Shown here one piece after another: positions 1 to 12,686 of a DNA stretch of 64,000 nt. The stretch lies in assembly GCA_025330725.1 (NCBI GenBank), contig JAIWND010000035.1, positions 62,001 to 126,000 on the forward strand, written 5' to 3'. How positions within the stretch are numbered: the stretch's first letter is position 1; every line of letters starts with the position of its first letter. A program made the translations under genes and the position numbers. The DNA is from Chlamydoabsidia padenii. Lineage: Eukaryota; Mucoromycota; Mucoromycetes; Mucorales; Cunninghamellaceae. The notes below the pieces were generated by a model, which did no database searches, was not told the DNA's origin, and saw nothing but the letters and a program-made list of their open reading frames with translations.

Positions 1-1693
<1,693 letters not shown>

Positions 1694-2315
1694 ACTAGGT
1701 GTAGTCTTGTTTTGGTGATCAAATGGTTTAGTTTATAGTCTCCTGTTTATTGATTGATTGAATAAATGAAAAAAAGGTTATTTATATGGCTCTTTACTTT
1801 GATGATGATGATGATGATGATGTCTATGTGTATGTGAATTCTGTGTTTTTTTAGGTTAAATCACTGAAAAAGGAAATCACCCATTTTTCTTTTTACTTGA
1901 AAGCACTAAGAAAAAAGGGGCAATCCCTATTGGAGTTGGATAGCTCCAACATGTTACACCAAGTTGTAACCAGAATAGGTATGTGTTGGCGTTATGATAC
2001 CATAATGTGGAGTGATCAGGACCCATTAAAAACCTGTATTTATTGTGGGGTCAACTCCTTCTTTTTTCCACTTGAATCTTCATTTGTACTGTGACTTTTG
2101 TACGTGGCAAATGCTATACATACATTCAATTGTCGGTATCATTATAATAATATATGTCTATAATGAGGTGAAGAGATACTTTAGTTGTGTTTAATTGCAT
2201 AAAGTCTACAGAACATTCAAATCCCGACAATATCATTTTTCCGTGGGGGCACTTTTTCATGACATTATCCTCGCTTTCTTTCGTCTACAAATAAAATGTC
2301 TTTCGTCGCAAAGAA
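1694..2315. other. Gene-free stretch downstream of alpha5
   Basis: Contains a (GAT)n microsatellite at about 1801-1822 and no supportable gene. Short frames here lack family resemblance. Confidence 0.5.
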
Positions 2316-2822
2316 AAGGTAAAAATCATTGCAAGTCTAAACATACTAACACAAGGGTTTTGGTACTTGAATTTGCGGTAAAGTATGTTGGAATTGGGTT
2401 ATAGTGCCCGCATGGCTACTTTAATCATTCGCATCCGTTGACAATAGAGCGAGTAGAGCCCTTTCCAACTCTGACTAGGTAGTGGCGGGATTTGAAAATG
2501 ATTTTTGCTTCTGTCTAAAAAAAGTCAGGTAAAACTCATTGCAAGCTCGGACTGACTAACACAAGAGTCCTGGTGCTTGACTTTTGCGGTAAAGTATATT
2601 GGAAATGGGTTATAGTATTCAAATCACCACTTTAATCATTAGCATCCTTTAACAATGGAGCGAGAAGAGCCCATCCAAAATCCTAGGTAAAGCGGGATTT
2701 GAATACAAAGTCGGTTTCATGACAGGTAAAAGTCATTGCAAGTTCGGACAGATTGACATTGCTTGGCTTTTAGCCTATATACCATAACCATTTGACGTTT
2801 AATAAAGACCCCGTCTTTTTGT
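2316..2822 (-). repeat. Tandem/dispersed repeat, left copy
   Basis: Two similar units of about 200 bp in tandem (about 2323-2535 and 2536-2733) plus a partial third. Shared landmarks are cattgcaag, actaacacaag, gcggtaaagtat, ggttatag, ctttaatcatt, gagcgag and gcgggatttgaa. A non-tandem tail follows (ataccataaccatttgac). The same order occurs in reverse complement at 63474-64000, and related units occur near 12090-12450. No coding capacity, terminal inverted repeat or poly(A) tail is visible. It could be a non-autonomous element or a degenerate satellite. Confidence 0.8.
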
Positions 2823-3414
2823 ATCATTATTTTTCATTGATTTAATTAACTACATCTTGACATAATCCTAAAAATCGTCTCTTCTTTCCGCCATCCTTCT
2901 TTCACGTCCCGTATGTGTTCTACCGAGGCTTCAATGATTTCAAATCAAACATTAATGAAGATAGGTGTTCCATAGGGACTGCATTCGATTTTTTTTCTCT
3001 TCGTTTTATTCATCCGGGAAGTCATCGCAACCCACCCTTAACTTCATTAATTTGGTAAGTTTTATCATTTCCAAACTTTATTTTAATAAAACTAGTAGAT
3101 GACTATGAGGCTGAACTTTCGATCAACCCCTATTCTACATACTGGAATCCAGCCATGGGGATGACCCTTATACTTTTACGAATCCATTCTCCTTTGATTT
3201 GTCATCATAGTTTTTTAACACATCTCATGTGATGGACACATACACTATATTTCATCAACAAAAAAAAAAAGTGCTGTTCGGATATACAGTGACAACTTAG
3301 AGGATAGTAAATAGTGTAAGGAGATCTATTATCCCCTTTTACCTATACCTATAGGAGAGAGGCTGTTTTGTATAAGGTTTTTCAATCAGGATGCTATCAT
3401 AGCTGATCAGAATC

Positions 3415-3449
<35 letters not shown>

Positions 3450-3988
3450 GTCCGAAAAATATGTGCAGATCTTCAAATCTCCTTTTTCGGATAAGCCATG
3501 ATTTGAAATTTGTAAAAGTACTTCTCCCCTGGCATGCCCCATGAGAGACAACAATAAAGTTAGTTACAGCTTTCACGTTTAGATCGATCCAGTCAGGCTT
3601 TTCCTTTTTTATCCCACCCTCCTATTTTCATTTCTTCGCACGTACGCATGATTTTTTCTTCTTTACACCCGCATATCGTTTGACTAAACTCCGATCCATG
3701 CGTATGGGACAAACCTTAAAAAAAAAGTGTAAGGATGTGTAAGGTTCCTTCTGATATTCTAAAAAAGCCCCCCCCACGTTGTGAATGTACGTATGAATTC
3801 CAATGATAAGGAATCGTTAGATCCTATCATCATAAATCAGGGGTAGTGTGATATCACTTTTGAGTGTAAAATGTGATTAGCGGTTTTTATTTCAAGTGTC
3901 TGAGGATAATAATATTAAGTGTGATGTTAATGTAATGTCATAATCTAAATATAGTAAGGGTATAATACACTATTAAGGGGTACCTAAA
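2823..3988. other. Gene-free stretch
   Basis: AT-rich sequence with a T run at about 3418-3447 and no supportable gene. The last part is probably the 3' untranslated region of the minus-strand zinc-finger gene. Confidence 0.5.
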
Positions 3989-4717
3989 CTAGTAAAGTAA
4001 TAGTGAATGGATTGAAGGTAGAGTGGGTCTTGATTGTGAGTGATTATCTTGATCCTTCGTCATGGGTGATGATGATTGAAGTGTAGCTTGAGGTACAGAT
4101 GATACACTTGACGTACATTGATGATAACCAGAGAGTGAAGAAGGTGATTGTGGTGGTGATAGGTCATGATAGTCTGTGTTGCATTCCACTGGTCGAGGCT
4201 TGTCGTGATAGTAGCGATGGCAAGGATATCCTTCCCATTTAACAAAAGAGGAGAGTGTTGATTGATTGGATGAATCGTCAAATGTCGATAATCCTCGACC
4301 CGCCATGCCATACCGAGGGAGACCAATAGATACATCTTTAGATCCACTTCCTGATGAGAGAGATGGACTTGGTGGTAAGGGTGAGTGGAAAGAATGATGA
4401 GGTCGATCCAAATCTTCAGATGGTGGTGATAATGGTACTGTTGCAAGTCGTTTGGTCACATCGTTTTTCCTTTTGTATGTTGATTTTGATGGGGTTAAAA
4501 TAGAAGACAGAGAAAATACCATGTGAGTGCGGGAATGTCTTGTCAATTCATCCGATCTTGAGAATCGTTTGCCACAGCCAACATGAGTGCATGGATGAGG
4601 TTTTTCGCCAGTATGAGTTCGGATATGTCGAGTTTTATGTTCTAGACGAAAGAAGGCCTTGGAACACATAGTGCATTGGTATCTTCTTTGGGCAGATGAG
4701 TTGGGTTTGCGATTCAT
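3989..4717 (-). CDS. CreA/Mig1-like C2H2 zinc-finger transcription factor
   Basis: Probable nuclear repressor of the CreA/Mig1 type (carbon catabolite repression), 242 residues in one exon. Two C2H2 fingers sit at the very N-terminus. Finger 1 uses C15, C18, H31, H35; finger 2 uses C43, C48, H61, H65. They are joined by the classical HTGEKPH linker and carry the Mig1-type contact segments [13 protein letters not shown] and [10 protein letters not shown]. The rest is low-complexity, rich in Ser, Pro and Thr. The protein is much shorter than typical CreA. A possible donor just after finger 2 (about 4520) would break the frame, so I read it as intronless. The fingers are certain; the link to glucose repression is inferred from finger similarity. 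Confidence 0.85.
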   Translation of the reverse strand: MNRKPNSSAQRRYQCTMCSKAFFRLEHKTRHIRTHTGEKPHPCTHVGCGKRFSRSDELTRHSRTHMVFSLSSILTPSKSTYKRKNDVTKRLATVPLSPPSEDLDRPHHSFHSPLPPSPSLSSGSGSKDVSIGLPRYGMAGRGLSTFDDSSNQSTLSSFVKWEGYPCHRYYHDKPRPVECNTDYHDLSPPQSPSSLSGYHQCTSSVSSVPQATLQSSSPMTKDQDNHSQSRPTLPSIHSLLLY

Positions 4718-4734
4718 TGTGATATTGGTGATGT

Positions 4735-4755
4735 TATATATATATATATATATAT
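4735..4755. repeat. (TA)n microsatellite
   Basis: About ten TA units immediately upstream of the zinc-finger start codon. Confidence 0.9.
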
Positions 4756-5163
4756 TTATATAAAAGTGAAGTAAAGAGGAAAGAAAAGCGGAGAAAAGGA
4801 AAATCTAACATTTTTAATTTTCAAAGTCCTCTTAAACTTTTTTTTTTCTTCTTCATGCAGACAGACCCAACAAATTATTTTATTGAATTTCCCCCAGATT
4901 TACTTTGCTTTTCATTTTCCCACTCTTTTCCATATGACACGATTGACCTTGTACTCCTTATCGATTTCAGAACCATGTTATGGCAGCAGTAAACTGTCCA
5001 TAACTTTCTCCTTCCTTCTCCTTTCTCCCAACCCCCCCAATCATTCTTCAAGTGTCTTTTATCTAAATTAAAAATATAATAATTATTCTTTTTATCTATA
5101 ATATTATGATCTTATTAGCATGAAAGAGGTGAGAACATCCAGCTTGATTTACATCTTTACTAT

Positions 5164-5174
5164 TTCAAATCCCG
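5164..5174 (+). promoter_or_regulatory. Recurrent motif copy (TTCAAATCCCG)
   Basis: Exact core of the motif that recurs across the window, about 450 bases upstream of the zinc-finger start codon. The role is inferred from recurrence only. Confidence 0.4.
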
Positions 5175-6029
5175 ACTGGAAACAATATAACTGGGTGTCA
5201 AACTCCGCTTCATGCAAAAAAGGAGTCCTTAGAATATGCATTACTTGATCTATACAGACTTACTTTTTCACCCCCCCTTTGTATATGTTTCTTTTTCTTT
5301 ACATCATTTCATATATCCCGCCCTTTTTGAATGTTTCTTTCTTTCTTTTGTTACAAAAGGAGAAATGGGGCAAAGAGGTAAATCAGGGCTAAAGGAAAAA
5401 GGAAAGCAACACTAACGATCATACTTTCAGGTCCCCATCGTCATCCTAAAGTAGTTGATTTAATTTCTAAACTAAAATTCATGTTAAGTAATATACATAA
5501 TGGGTTTGATTGAGTAAATCAATGCAGGGCTCTCATATTTCATTTTTCTTATAGATCAAGTAAGCAGACAAAAAGGGGCACAATGAGAAAAAGACAACTT
5601 CACATCTGTTCTCGGTATCATCAACATTTGAATTATCCTTGGTAAGGATCATCACTTGATCTTTCACCGGCGTTAGTATATGTGTATAGTGATTTTGGAT
5701 GATCTTTTTTGATTTTTGGTTTTCATAAGCACTATTTACAAAAGGGTGTCCCTTCAAGGAGGCAGCACGAGCCTCAGGCAATTGAGGAGAATTAAGGAGA
5801 CAAACACATGCATTATTGATTACAGGTGATATGATTTGGTACATTTGTAAAGAAAATCCCCCAAGTGGTCAGGGCGTCGGGGTTTGATTCCTTTTCATTT
5901 TAATGTATTCCATTCAGGGGGGGCATTGAATGGGAACGACAGCTAAAACATCCTAAAAAAGACACGCATTGTATAATGTTCCATGTAAAGTATGATTATT
6001 TTATTAAAAAGACAAAGTAATATTCTATT

Positions 6030-8191
6030 CTAAGGAGTACATCTACCAGTGAATCGGGGGTAAAGGGAGCAATCACGGACAGTGTATCTGTTGAGTAACC
6101 AGGCAAGGAAGCGTTCGACACCTAAACCATATCCACCATGAGGAGAAGTACCGTACTTGCGTTGATCGGTATACCAGTAGTAAGGTGATGGGTCAATACC
6201 TTCTTTCTTGTAGGCTTCCAATAGTTCCTTCTAATCATTACCCCCCAAAAAAAGTTGAGCAAACAACCTATAATAACCACATTCCTTCTCTTGTTCTTAC
6301 CATGTCGTTCATTCTCATACTGCCACCAATGACTTCACCAACGTTGGGAATCAGTACATCAACGCTTTCAGTGACCGATCGATCATCACTGCATTTTTGC
6401 ATATAAAAGGACTTGATATCAGCAGGGAAGCGGCATAACAGAATAGGTCGGTTGATCTTGTCGGTCATCAGGCGTTCAGGAGATTCAGGAATATCTTCGC
6501 CATATTGATAATAAGATCCATCTTCTTTTTTGATATCGTTGTCTTTAAGGTATTTGATCGCATCCGCATAGTTCATTCGTAGGAAGGGTCGAGTAGGAGA
6601 TTCGAAGCCAGGGTTGAGTTGTTCAATTAGTTGTCGAGTAGGTTCGTGAGTCATAACACGATCAATTACATCACACATCAAGTCTTCGATGTTGTCCAGC
6701 AAGTCATCAAAGGTCAAGAAGGCCATTTCAGCTTCCAAGTGAGAGAATTCGGATAAGTGGCGACGGGTATGAGACTTCTCGGCACGATAGGATTCAGCTA
6801 GACAAAATACATCACCGAGAGAAGGGAGACAGGTTTCGATAAAGTTGAGAAGATTGAGTCAAGTAAGCCTACAGATAATAAAATACCCCCCCCAAATGAA
6901 AGAAAAGATTAGCTCATCATCTACATGCCTATTCTATTTCTATGTCACCAATAAAACTTACGTTTTCACCATAGTAGTTGAATTCAAATAATGTAGATCC
7001 ATCTTCCACTTGAGTTTGTACCATGCAGGGAGGAGTCACTTCGGTGTAACCACGAGATTCATAATGCGCCCTGAAAGCCTTGATCACTTCAGCACGCGCC
7101 TTGATCACTTCAGCACGCGCCTTGATCACTTCAGCACGCGCCTTGAAGATAGCCGATGATGTTTCGCTACGCAAAACCAAGTGGCGGTTGTCGAGCAGAT
7201 AAGATGGATCAGCATCCGGAGTCACCTTGCTGTTAAATGCTTCTTCGCCATCAGGAGCCTTGCCCACCAATTCCCAATAATCCACCATCAATTCATGGTT
7301 ATCAGGTGCCTTTTTACCTTCAGGAAGAGCATTAATCACACCGTAAACAGTGATGGTCGATTCGGTAGTAAGTGTGATAGCATCGTAAGTATGGCACTAT
7401 ATAAAAATTCAACATCCATGAGCAAGTTGCTCTTATTTTTGACATGTTATCTACTACATTACCCGTTTACCAGTGAGCACGCATTGTAAGTAACCCGATC
7501 CATCACGTAGGATAACAAACATCATGTCCTTGCCTTGTACACGGAGACGATGTACCCAGCCAGATACCTTGACACGTTTTCCACGCGAGTCAATACTTTG
7601 ACGAATCTTGATCTATAATCATAACCCACACAGTAAACAAGAGGCCAAAAAAAGAAAAAAAAAAAAAAAAAAAAAAAAGAGAAGGAGGGATATTAGTCAC
7701 CTATCATTTCCTTCACATATAATGTTTTACCTTTTCAGCCTTTGATAAAGAAGGATCTTGAGTCAATACAATAGACTTTGCTCGTTCCAAGGCCTTTGCT
7801 TCCTCTTCCATCTTCTTTTTCATATCTGCATCTTGTTTATCCTTTTGTTCTTCTTGTTTCTTCAGTTTGCGTTGTTGTTCGAGTAGAATTTTCTTCGCCT
7901 TTTTGAGAGCAGCACCAGATATATCCTTATAATCTTCAGCATCCTTCTTGATAACAATCTTGATGTTTTCACCATACTTTTCGAGAGCCTTCAAAACGGT
8001 TTTTAAAGGGAATGTTTCGTTGCCGACACCTTCGTCTGAGCCTGTCAATTCGTCAATGTAGATTGCTATAAAAAGGGAACAGACAAGAGGTGAGGGTGAG
8101 TTCATATCATTACATAATGTCACTAGTCATTCGTTTACTTACTTTCTGTGGTAACAAGCTTTTCAGCTACTTCTGAGAGTTGAGAAGTCAT
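6030..8191 (-). CDS. DED81: Cytoplasmic asparaginyl-tRNA synthetase, with in-frame triplication and a frameshift
   Basis: Class II synthetase charging tRNA-Asn with asparagine in the cytosol. Six exons: 8191-8143, 8065-7731, 7612-7463, 7396-6962, 6868-6301, 6230-6030. Order: N-terminal extension with a lysine/glutamate-rich helix, OB-fold ([15 protein letters not shown]), catalytic domain with motif 1, motif 2 ([13 protein letters not shown]) and motif 3 ([14 protein letters not shown]). Two oddities. A 21-bp block at 7080-7142 is present three times in frame, inserting 14 extra residues (ARAEVIK repeated) into the motif 1 helix. Near 6836-6842 the frame breaks between SQLY and [11 protein letters not shown], consistent with loss of two bases. 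The summed exon length (1738) is likewise not a multiple of three. It may be a damaged allele, a real +1 frameshift or a sequencing error. Confidence 0.93.
7080..7142 (-). repeat. 21-bp block repeated three times in AsnRS
   Basis: Three identical head-to-tail 21-bp units (7080-7100, 7101-7121, 7122-7142), each encoding ARAEVIK-type heptads. Related synthetases have one unit. Confidence 0.97.
7654..7678. repeat. A-rich homopolymer in AsnRS intron
   Basis: About 25 A on the plus strand, so T on the coding strand, inside the intron between exons 2 and 3. Confidence 0.8.
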
Positions 8192-9330
8192 TTTGGCTTT
8201 ATAAAATAGTTTATCAAAAAGAAAAAGCGAAAGTGGATTTTTTTCCTTCTGCAACTCATTTTTGTAAGGAAAGTTATGATTCATCGTGACCGGGCTTCCA
8301 ATTCAGACAGTACTGACTCATTTCAAAACCAGGCACCTGATGAATACAATGGAAATGAACCTTCTTTGAAGGCATTGACTCATATGTCCATCCTTGTTGT
8401 CCTATTTTTAGGTCGCTTTACTTTACTCCAACAAAGTTAAGGATGGGATATTGATGCAGTGCTCAAATCAGGAATAAACCGGCATGAAAATTGGTTACTG
8501 TATGCATCCATTACTTTCTCGTCTCGTATTATGTAATGACCCTACCGATGAAGGAGTCATGGTAAATAATCTGCCTTGATTTATTATGTGGGTTGACTTT
8601 GCAATCAATGGATTCACAAAAAAAGTGTGTATTCCATCGAATACATCTACCAGGCATTGATAGCAGTTTGGCTCCTAGGCTCGGAATGGAGATATACCCA
8701 ATGCAAGGTGTGGAATACCCCAGTATTTTAAAACCCCGCCGATCAAATTGAGGTGAAGCAAATGACGGTTAGGATGGAAGAAATTGGAATATCTACTAAA
8801 GATCGTGTGTAATTAATTTTGAATTAGTGGTGTTATAGTTTAATATATTGGTGATTTGCCTTTGATAGACTGAAACGCCAAATCAAATAAAGTGGAGACA
8901 ATTGACGGGGTTTCAATGATTTTCTTTGACCTCAAGATCGCAGTTTTTTTTTTTTTTTTTTTCTTTTTTTCCCTTTCTCTTCTTTCCCTTGAAATTTTAC
9001 CAACTCTATCATTTATATATAACCTATTCTGATTACCACTCTTTTTACTATTTACTTTGTCATTGTTGGTCGCAATCTTTGTTATCTCCCTTATTCTTGA
9101 CCTTCCTCTGTAAGTAGTACTTGATCTTGTATACACGCCAATCTTTAATATTCACTTGTTTTAATTTATCATCTAGTCTCATCATTGCTTGGCTACTCTG
9201 ATTACTTGGTGCTCACGATATTCATTAGGTAAATATCACTCTTTGATGCAAAAACGTAGTTGGATTATTCTCTGACCTCTTTACCTTTTGAAAATCTAGA
9301 CATCACCCTTACCACTCGTTACATTAAATC
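8192..9330. other. Divergent intergenic region AsnRS / Nrd1-like
   Basis: About 1.1 kb between divergent start codons. Contains motif variants at 8728-8740 (TTAAAACCCCGCC) and 8904-8917 (GACGGGGTTTCAAT). GTAAG and TAG signals between about 9108 and 9300 could be leader introns of the Nrd1-like gene. No coding gene is supported. Confidence 0.5.
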
Positions 9331-11623
9331 ATGACACCAACCGAACAAGTCCACTCAACTCTTTCCGTCACCTCACCCATTATCAAGTCTGCCGATGTTG
9401 AAGCCCGCATGTCAAACAATTATTCGTAAGTTGTCTCTGTTTCAATGGAAGAATATATTGATACTAACGCTGTATCTATTCAATTCCAGTGATATTTATG
9501 GTCACTATAGTGGTCCGACATCAACACAAATGATGGTGAACAAGACCTATTCACCTGTACCTGGTGTTCAGGATAATGGTACTTTATATTCTTCACCCTC
9601 ATTTGGTCAATACGGTAATGGCACACATAATCATACCACCATTTTACCATCACCTCCGTTTATCCACAGCACTATCGGATCACCATCACCTTCCGTTGCT
9701 TCGGTCTACTCTAACCATCACCACCACCATCACCATCAACATTACACCAATGGATCGAACATGACTTCTACTTCTCAACAAGCTTCTCACCCAAACATGC
9801 GAACGGTTTACCTTGGCAATGTTGCACCTGATACTCAAATCTCGGATATTTTAGATCAAGTTCGATCGGGAATCATTGAAACAGCACGACCTCTTCCTGA
9901 AAAAAGTTGCCTCTTCCTCACTTTTATTGATGCTGCTGCTGCTACTCATTTTTACTACCAAGTATCTAATCGGCCTTTTACTGTCAACGGTGTGGAACTC
10001 AAAGTGGGGTGGGGGAAACCAAGTGCCTTACCAACGAATCTTCGCCTGGCCCTACAAAACGGTGCAAGTCGAAATGTCTTCTTGGGGTCCTTGGATGAAA
10101 GCGTCAACGAAGATGTTATACGTGAAGATTTGAAACGGTTTGGGACTATCGAACATGTGCGGTTGATTCGTGAAAAAAATATCGCCTTTGTCCATTTTTT
10201 GTCCATCTCAAATGCGATCAAGTGTGTCAACAGCTTACCAAATGAAGGGGATTGGCAAAATCGTCGGGTCTACTATGGAAAAGATCGGTGCTGCCAGGTG
10301 ATCATCAATTCTGGAACTTCCACTACACCAAATACTACAATGTACACCTCTAATACCTCTGTACCATCTACTTATTTACCACCATTACAACTTCCTCCAC
10401 AGCCACAGCCACAACCACAACATCCTCATTATCATCCTCATGCATTACACCACCAACCTATTCAACTACAACATGCATATCAATTGCGATATTCTCCTTC
10501 AATCACATATGATCCTTATACCGGTGCCACCATCGAAACATATACAGCAGCTCCTCCTCCAACCCATCAACAACCTGCCATTACACCTGCTCCACTGCCT
10601 ACACAATTACCAACAACAGTAACAGGACGTACAACCACAGCTCATCAACATGATTACCAACTCCATCCTCTTCGATCAGGGCCATTAGCAACCACGGTCA
10701 CGCCTTTACACAATGACATGGGCATATATCATCAACATCAACATCAACATCCAGTAAGCAAGGATATGGGGAATTCACTAACAGGTGTAGCCAATCGTAC
10801 GATCTATTTGGGCAACATTCATCCTGATACAACATGCGAAGAAATCTGTAATGTGGTGCGTGGTGGGATTCTCAGTCAAATACGCTACATGGTCGACAAA
10901 CATATCGCCTTTATTGCATTTGTGGATCCCGTTTTGGCCCTTCAATTTTACACCCAAGCAAATTATCATGGGATCGTCATCAAAAGCCGGCGTCTCAAGA
11001 TTGGCTGGGGAAAACCATCCAGCTTACCAGGAAATGTCATTCAGGCTGTACAAAGTGGTGGATCTCGGAACGTATATCTGGGGAACATGGACGATACGAT
11101 GACGGAGGAAAAGCTCAAACAAGACTTTTCGGAATATGGCGATATTGAACTGGTCAACACACTCAAGGAAAAGAACTGCGCTTTTGTCAACTTTACAAGC
11201 ATTGCCGCCGCTATCCGAGCAATCGAAGGGATTAGGACAAAGGAGGAATACAAAAGGTTTAGGATCAATTATGGGAAAGATCGATGCGGCAATCCCCCTC
11301 GAACATTACAACAACAACAGCAACAACAAAAAGGAACAGCGACTATATCCGAACCAACAGCTACATCGCCATCGACCAACGGATTAATGTCACCCTTGAA
11401 TACATCGAGTGTATCGGCTCTCCCAATACAACAGGACTTGATGGCTTTAGACAATACAGTTGCAACGACCGGTCCTGATCATCTGGATACGATTAATCCG
11501 CCAACGATGGCGAATAATCTTGGTGCTGAATCTCTGGTTGATTTGGTGGCACACCCAACACTACACCTACCCCACACTGATATGGATAATAATAATGTTT
11601 TGAATACAGTTATTGATTCTTGA
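9331..11623 (+). CDS. msa2: Nrd1/Msa2-type RNA-binding protein with four RRMs
   Basis: RNA-binding protein resembling the fission-yeast differentiation regulator Nrd1/Msa2, which controls the onset of sexual differentiation by binding mRNA. Two exons, 9331-9425 and 9490-11623, give 742 residues. The start is the ATG of the short first exon (MTPTEQVHS). Four RRMs are arranged as two tandem pairs: about 136-210, 224-300, 466-540 and 555-630. RNP2 segments read TVYLGNV, NVFLGSL, TIYLGNI and NVYLGNM, and each pair ends in the YYGKDRC/NYGKDRC segment typical of this family. His-rich, Gln/Pro-rich and poly-Gln linkers lie between and after the pairs. Family assignment is strong; the role in this organism is inferred. 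Confidence 0.9.
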
Positions 11624-12686
11624 CGTATGTATTAACGGAAAAAAAAAAAAAAGGCAATATGTATGCTTACCAACTTTTTTTTTCTTTCTTTTTTATTTTG
11701 CTTTATAAATGTAGAGGAAATCCAATACGGTGTTTGAATCGCATTCCTCTAGTAACCAAACTTTATCACTACCATCATTCCCATTGATATGTTGGATTTA
11801 CTTTGTTTATTTAATCATTTATATCTAGCTATTTATCCCTTCCATCTTACTACTAAATATTTTACATTAGAATCTCCTTATTTTGACTTTTTAAAAAGGA
11901 ATCATCATAATAATAAAAATTGAAACATTAAAGGACGTGCACGATTCATTGTTTATCTGATCATGTGTTTAGGTGTGTTTGTGTGTGGGGATGTTTATGA
12001 AATATAGACAGGAATCATGTGCTCATTTATCTCACGATTAGAAAATGTGTTTCCAATAGGCATTGCGAAACCATCAGGGGCCAATGCTCGAAATTTCGCG
12101 AAATTCAAATCCCGATAGTCAGCATTTCGCCTGAACCAGGTTTTTTCATAACCCCTGACTCACTCCATTGCCCAAACGATACTAATGATTAAAGTGGCTG
12201 TGTGTAGTCTATCATGTATCTTCAACATAACTTACAGCAAAAGTCAAATGAAAACTTCATTTTCATATTTCATTCAGCCTACACTTGCCGAAGGCTTATT
12301 CCCTAGTAGATTTAGAAACACCACTACTCACTCAATTACCAACTGATGCTAATGATTAAAGTGGCTGGATGTGCTTTATGATGTATTTACAACATACTTT
12401 ACTGCAAACTCCAAGCTCTCAGATCCTTTTGTTAGTTAGATCAAGCTTGAGACAGTATAGACTGATGCGTCAGTTCACAAGGAAAAAAAAAACATACACA
12501 CGCACAATTCAAATCCCGCCAACATTGAGTTACGACAATGAACCAAATCCCTATCCTAAAAACAGAGGGTTACAAGTTCAAGACAGTTCGAGACAGAGAT
12601 ATAAGTTCAAATCATTTGTTTATTATTTCCAAAGTTAAAATAAATGATCTAAATAAATAATCTATGTAATCTATACAGTAAGAGCA
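11624..12686. other. Gene-free stretch with dispersed repeat units
   Basis: Convergent 3' ends of the Nrd1-like gene and PDK1. Holds two degenerate units of the dispersed repeat and exact motif copies at 12104-12114 and 12508-12520. No gene is supported. Confidence 0.6.
12090..12450 (+). repeat. Dispersed repeat, two degenerate units
   Basis: Two segments share the order 'ctcact-c-att-cca ... taatgattaaagtggct ... catactttactgcaa' with the repeat at 63474-64000, in the same orientation. Landmarks lie at about 12180-12245 and 12340-12450. They are less similar than the two end copies are to each other. Confidence 0.65.

Larger units (their letters stand above)
4718..6029. other. Gene-free stretch between zinc-finger gene and AsnRS
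   Basis: Holds the upstream region of the zinc-finger gene, a TA dinucleotide repeat (about 4735-4755) and a copy of the recurrent motif (5164-5174). A tRNA-like fragment lies near 5853-5890. A 103-codon minus frame (5533-5844) has no recognisable features. Confidence 0.5.

Noticed and set aside
5533..5844. 103-codon minus-strand frame
   Set aside because: No conserved motif, odd composition, no splice or promoter support.
5853..5890. tRNA-like fragment (AAGTGGTCAGGGCGTC next to GGGGTTTGATTCC)
   Set aside because: It resembles a D-arm directly joined to a T-arm, but there is no anticodon arm and no acceptor stem pairing; probably a remnant or a motif variant.
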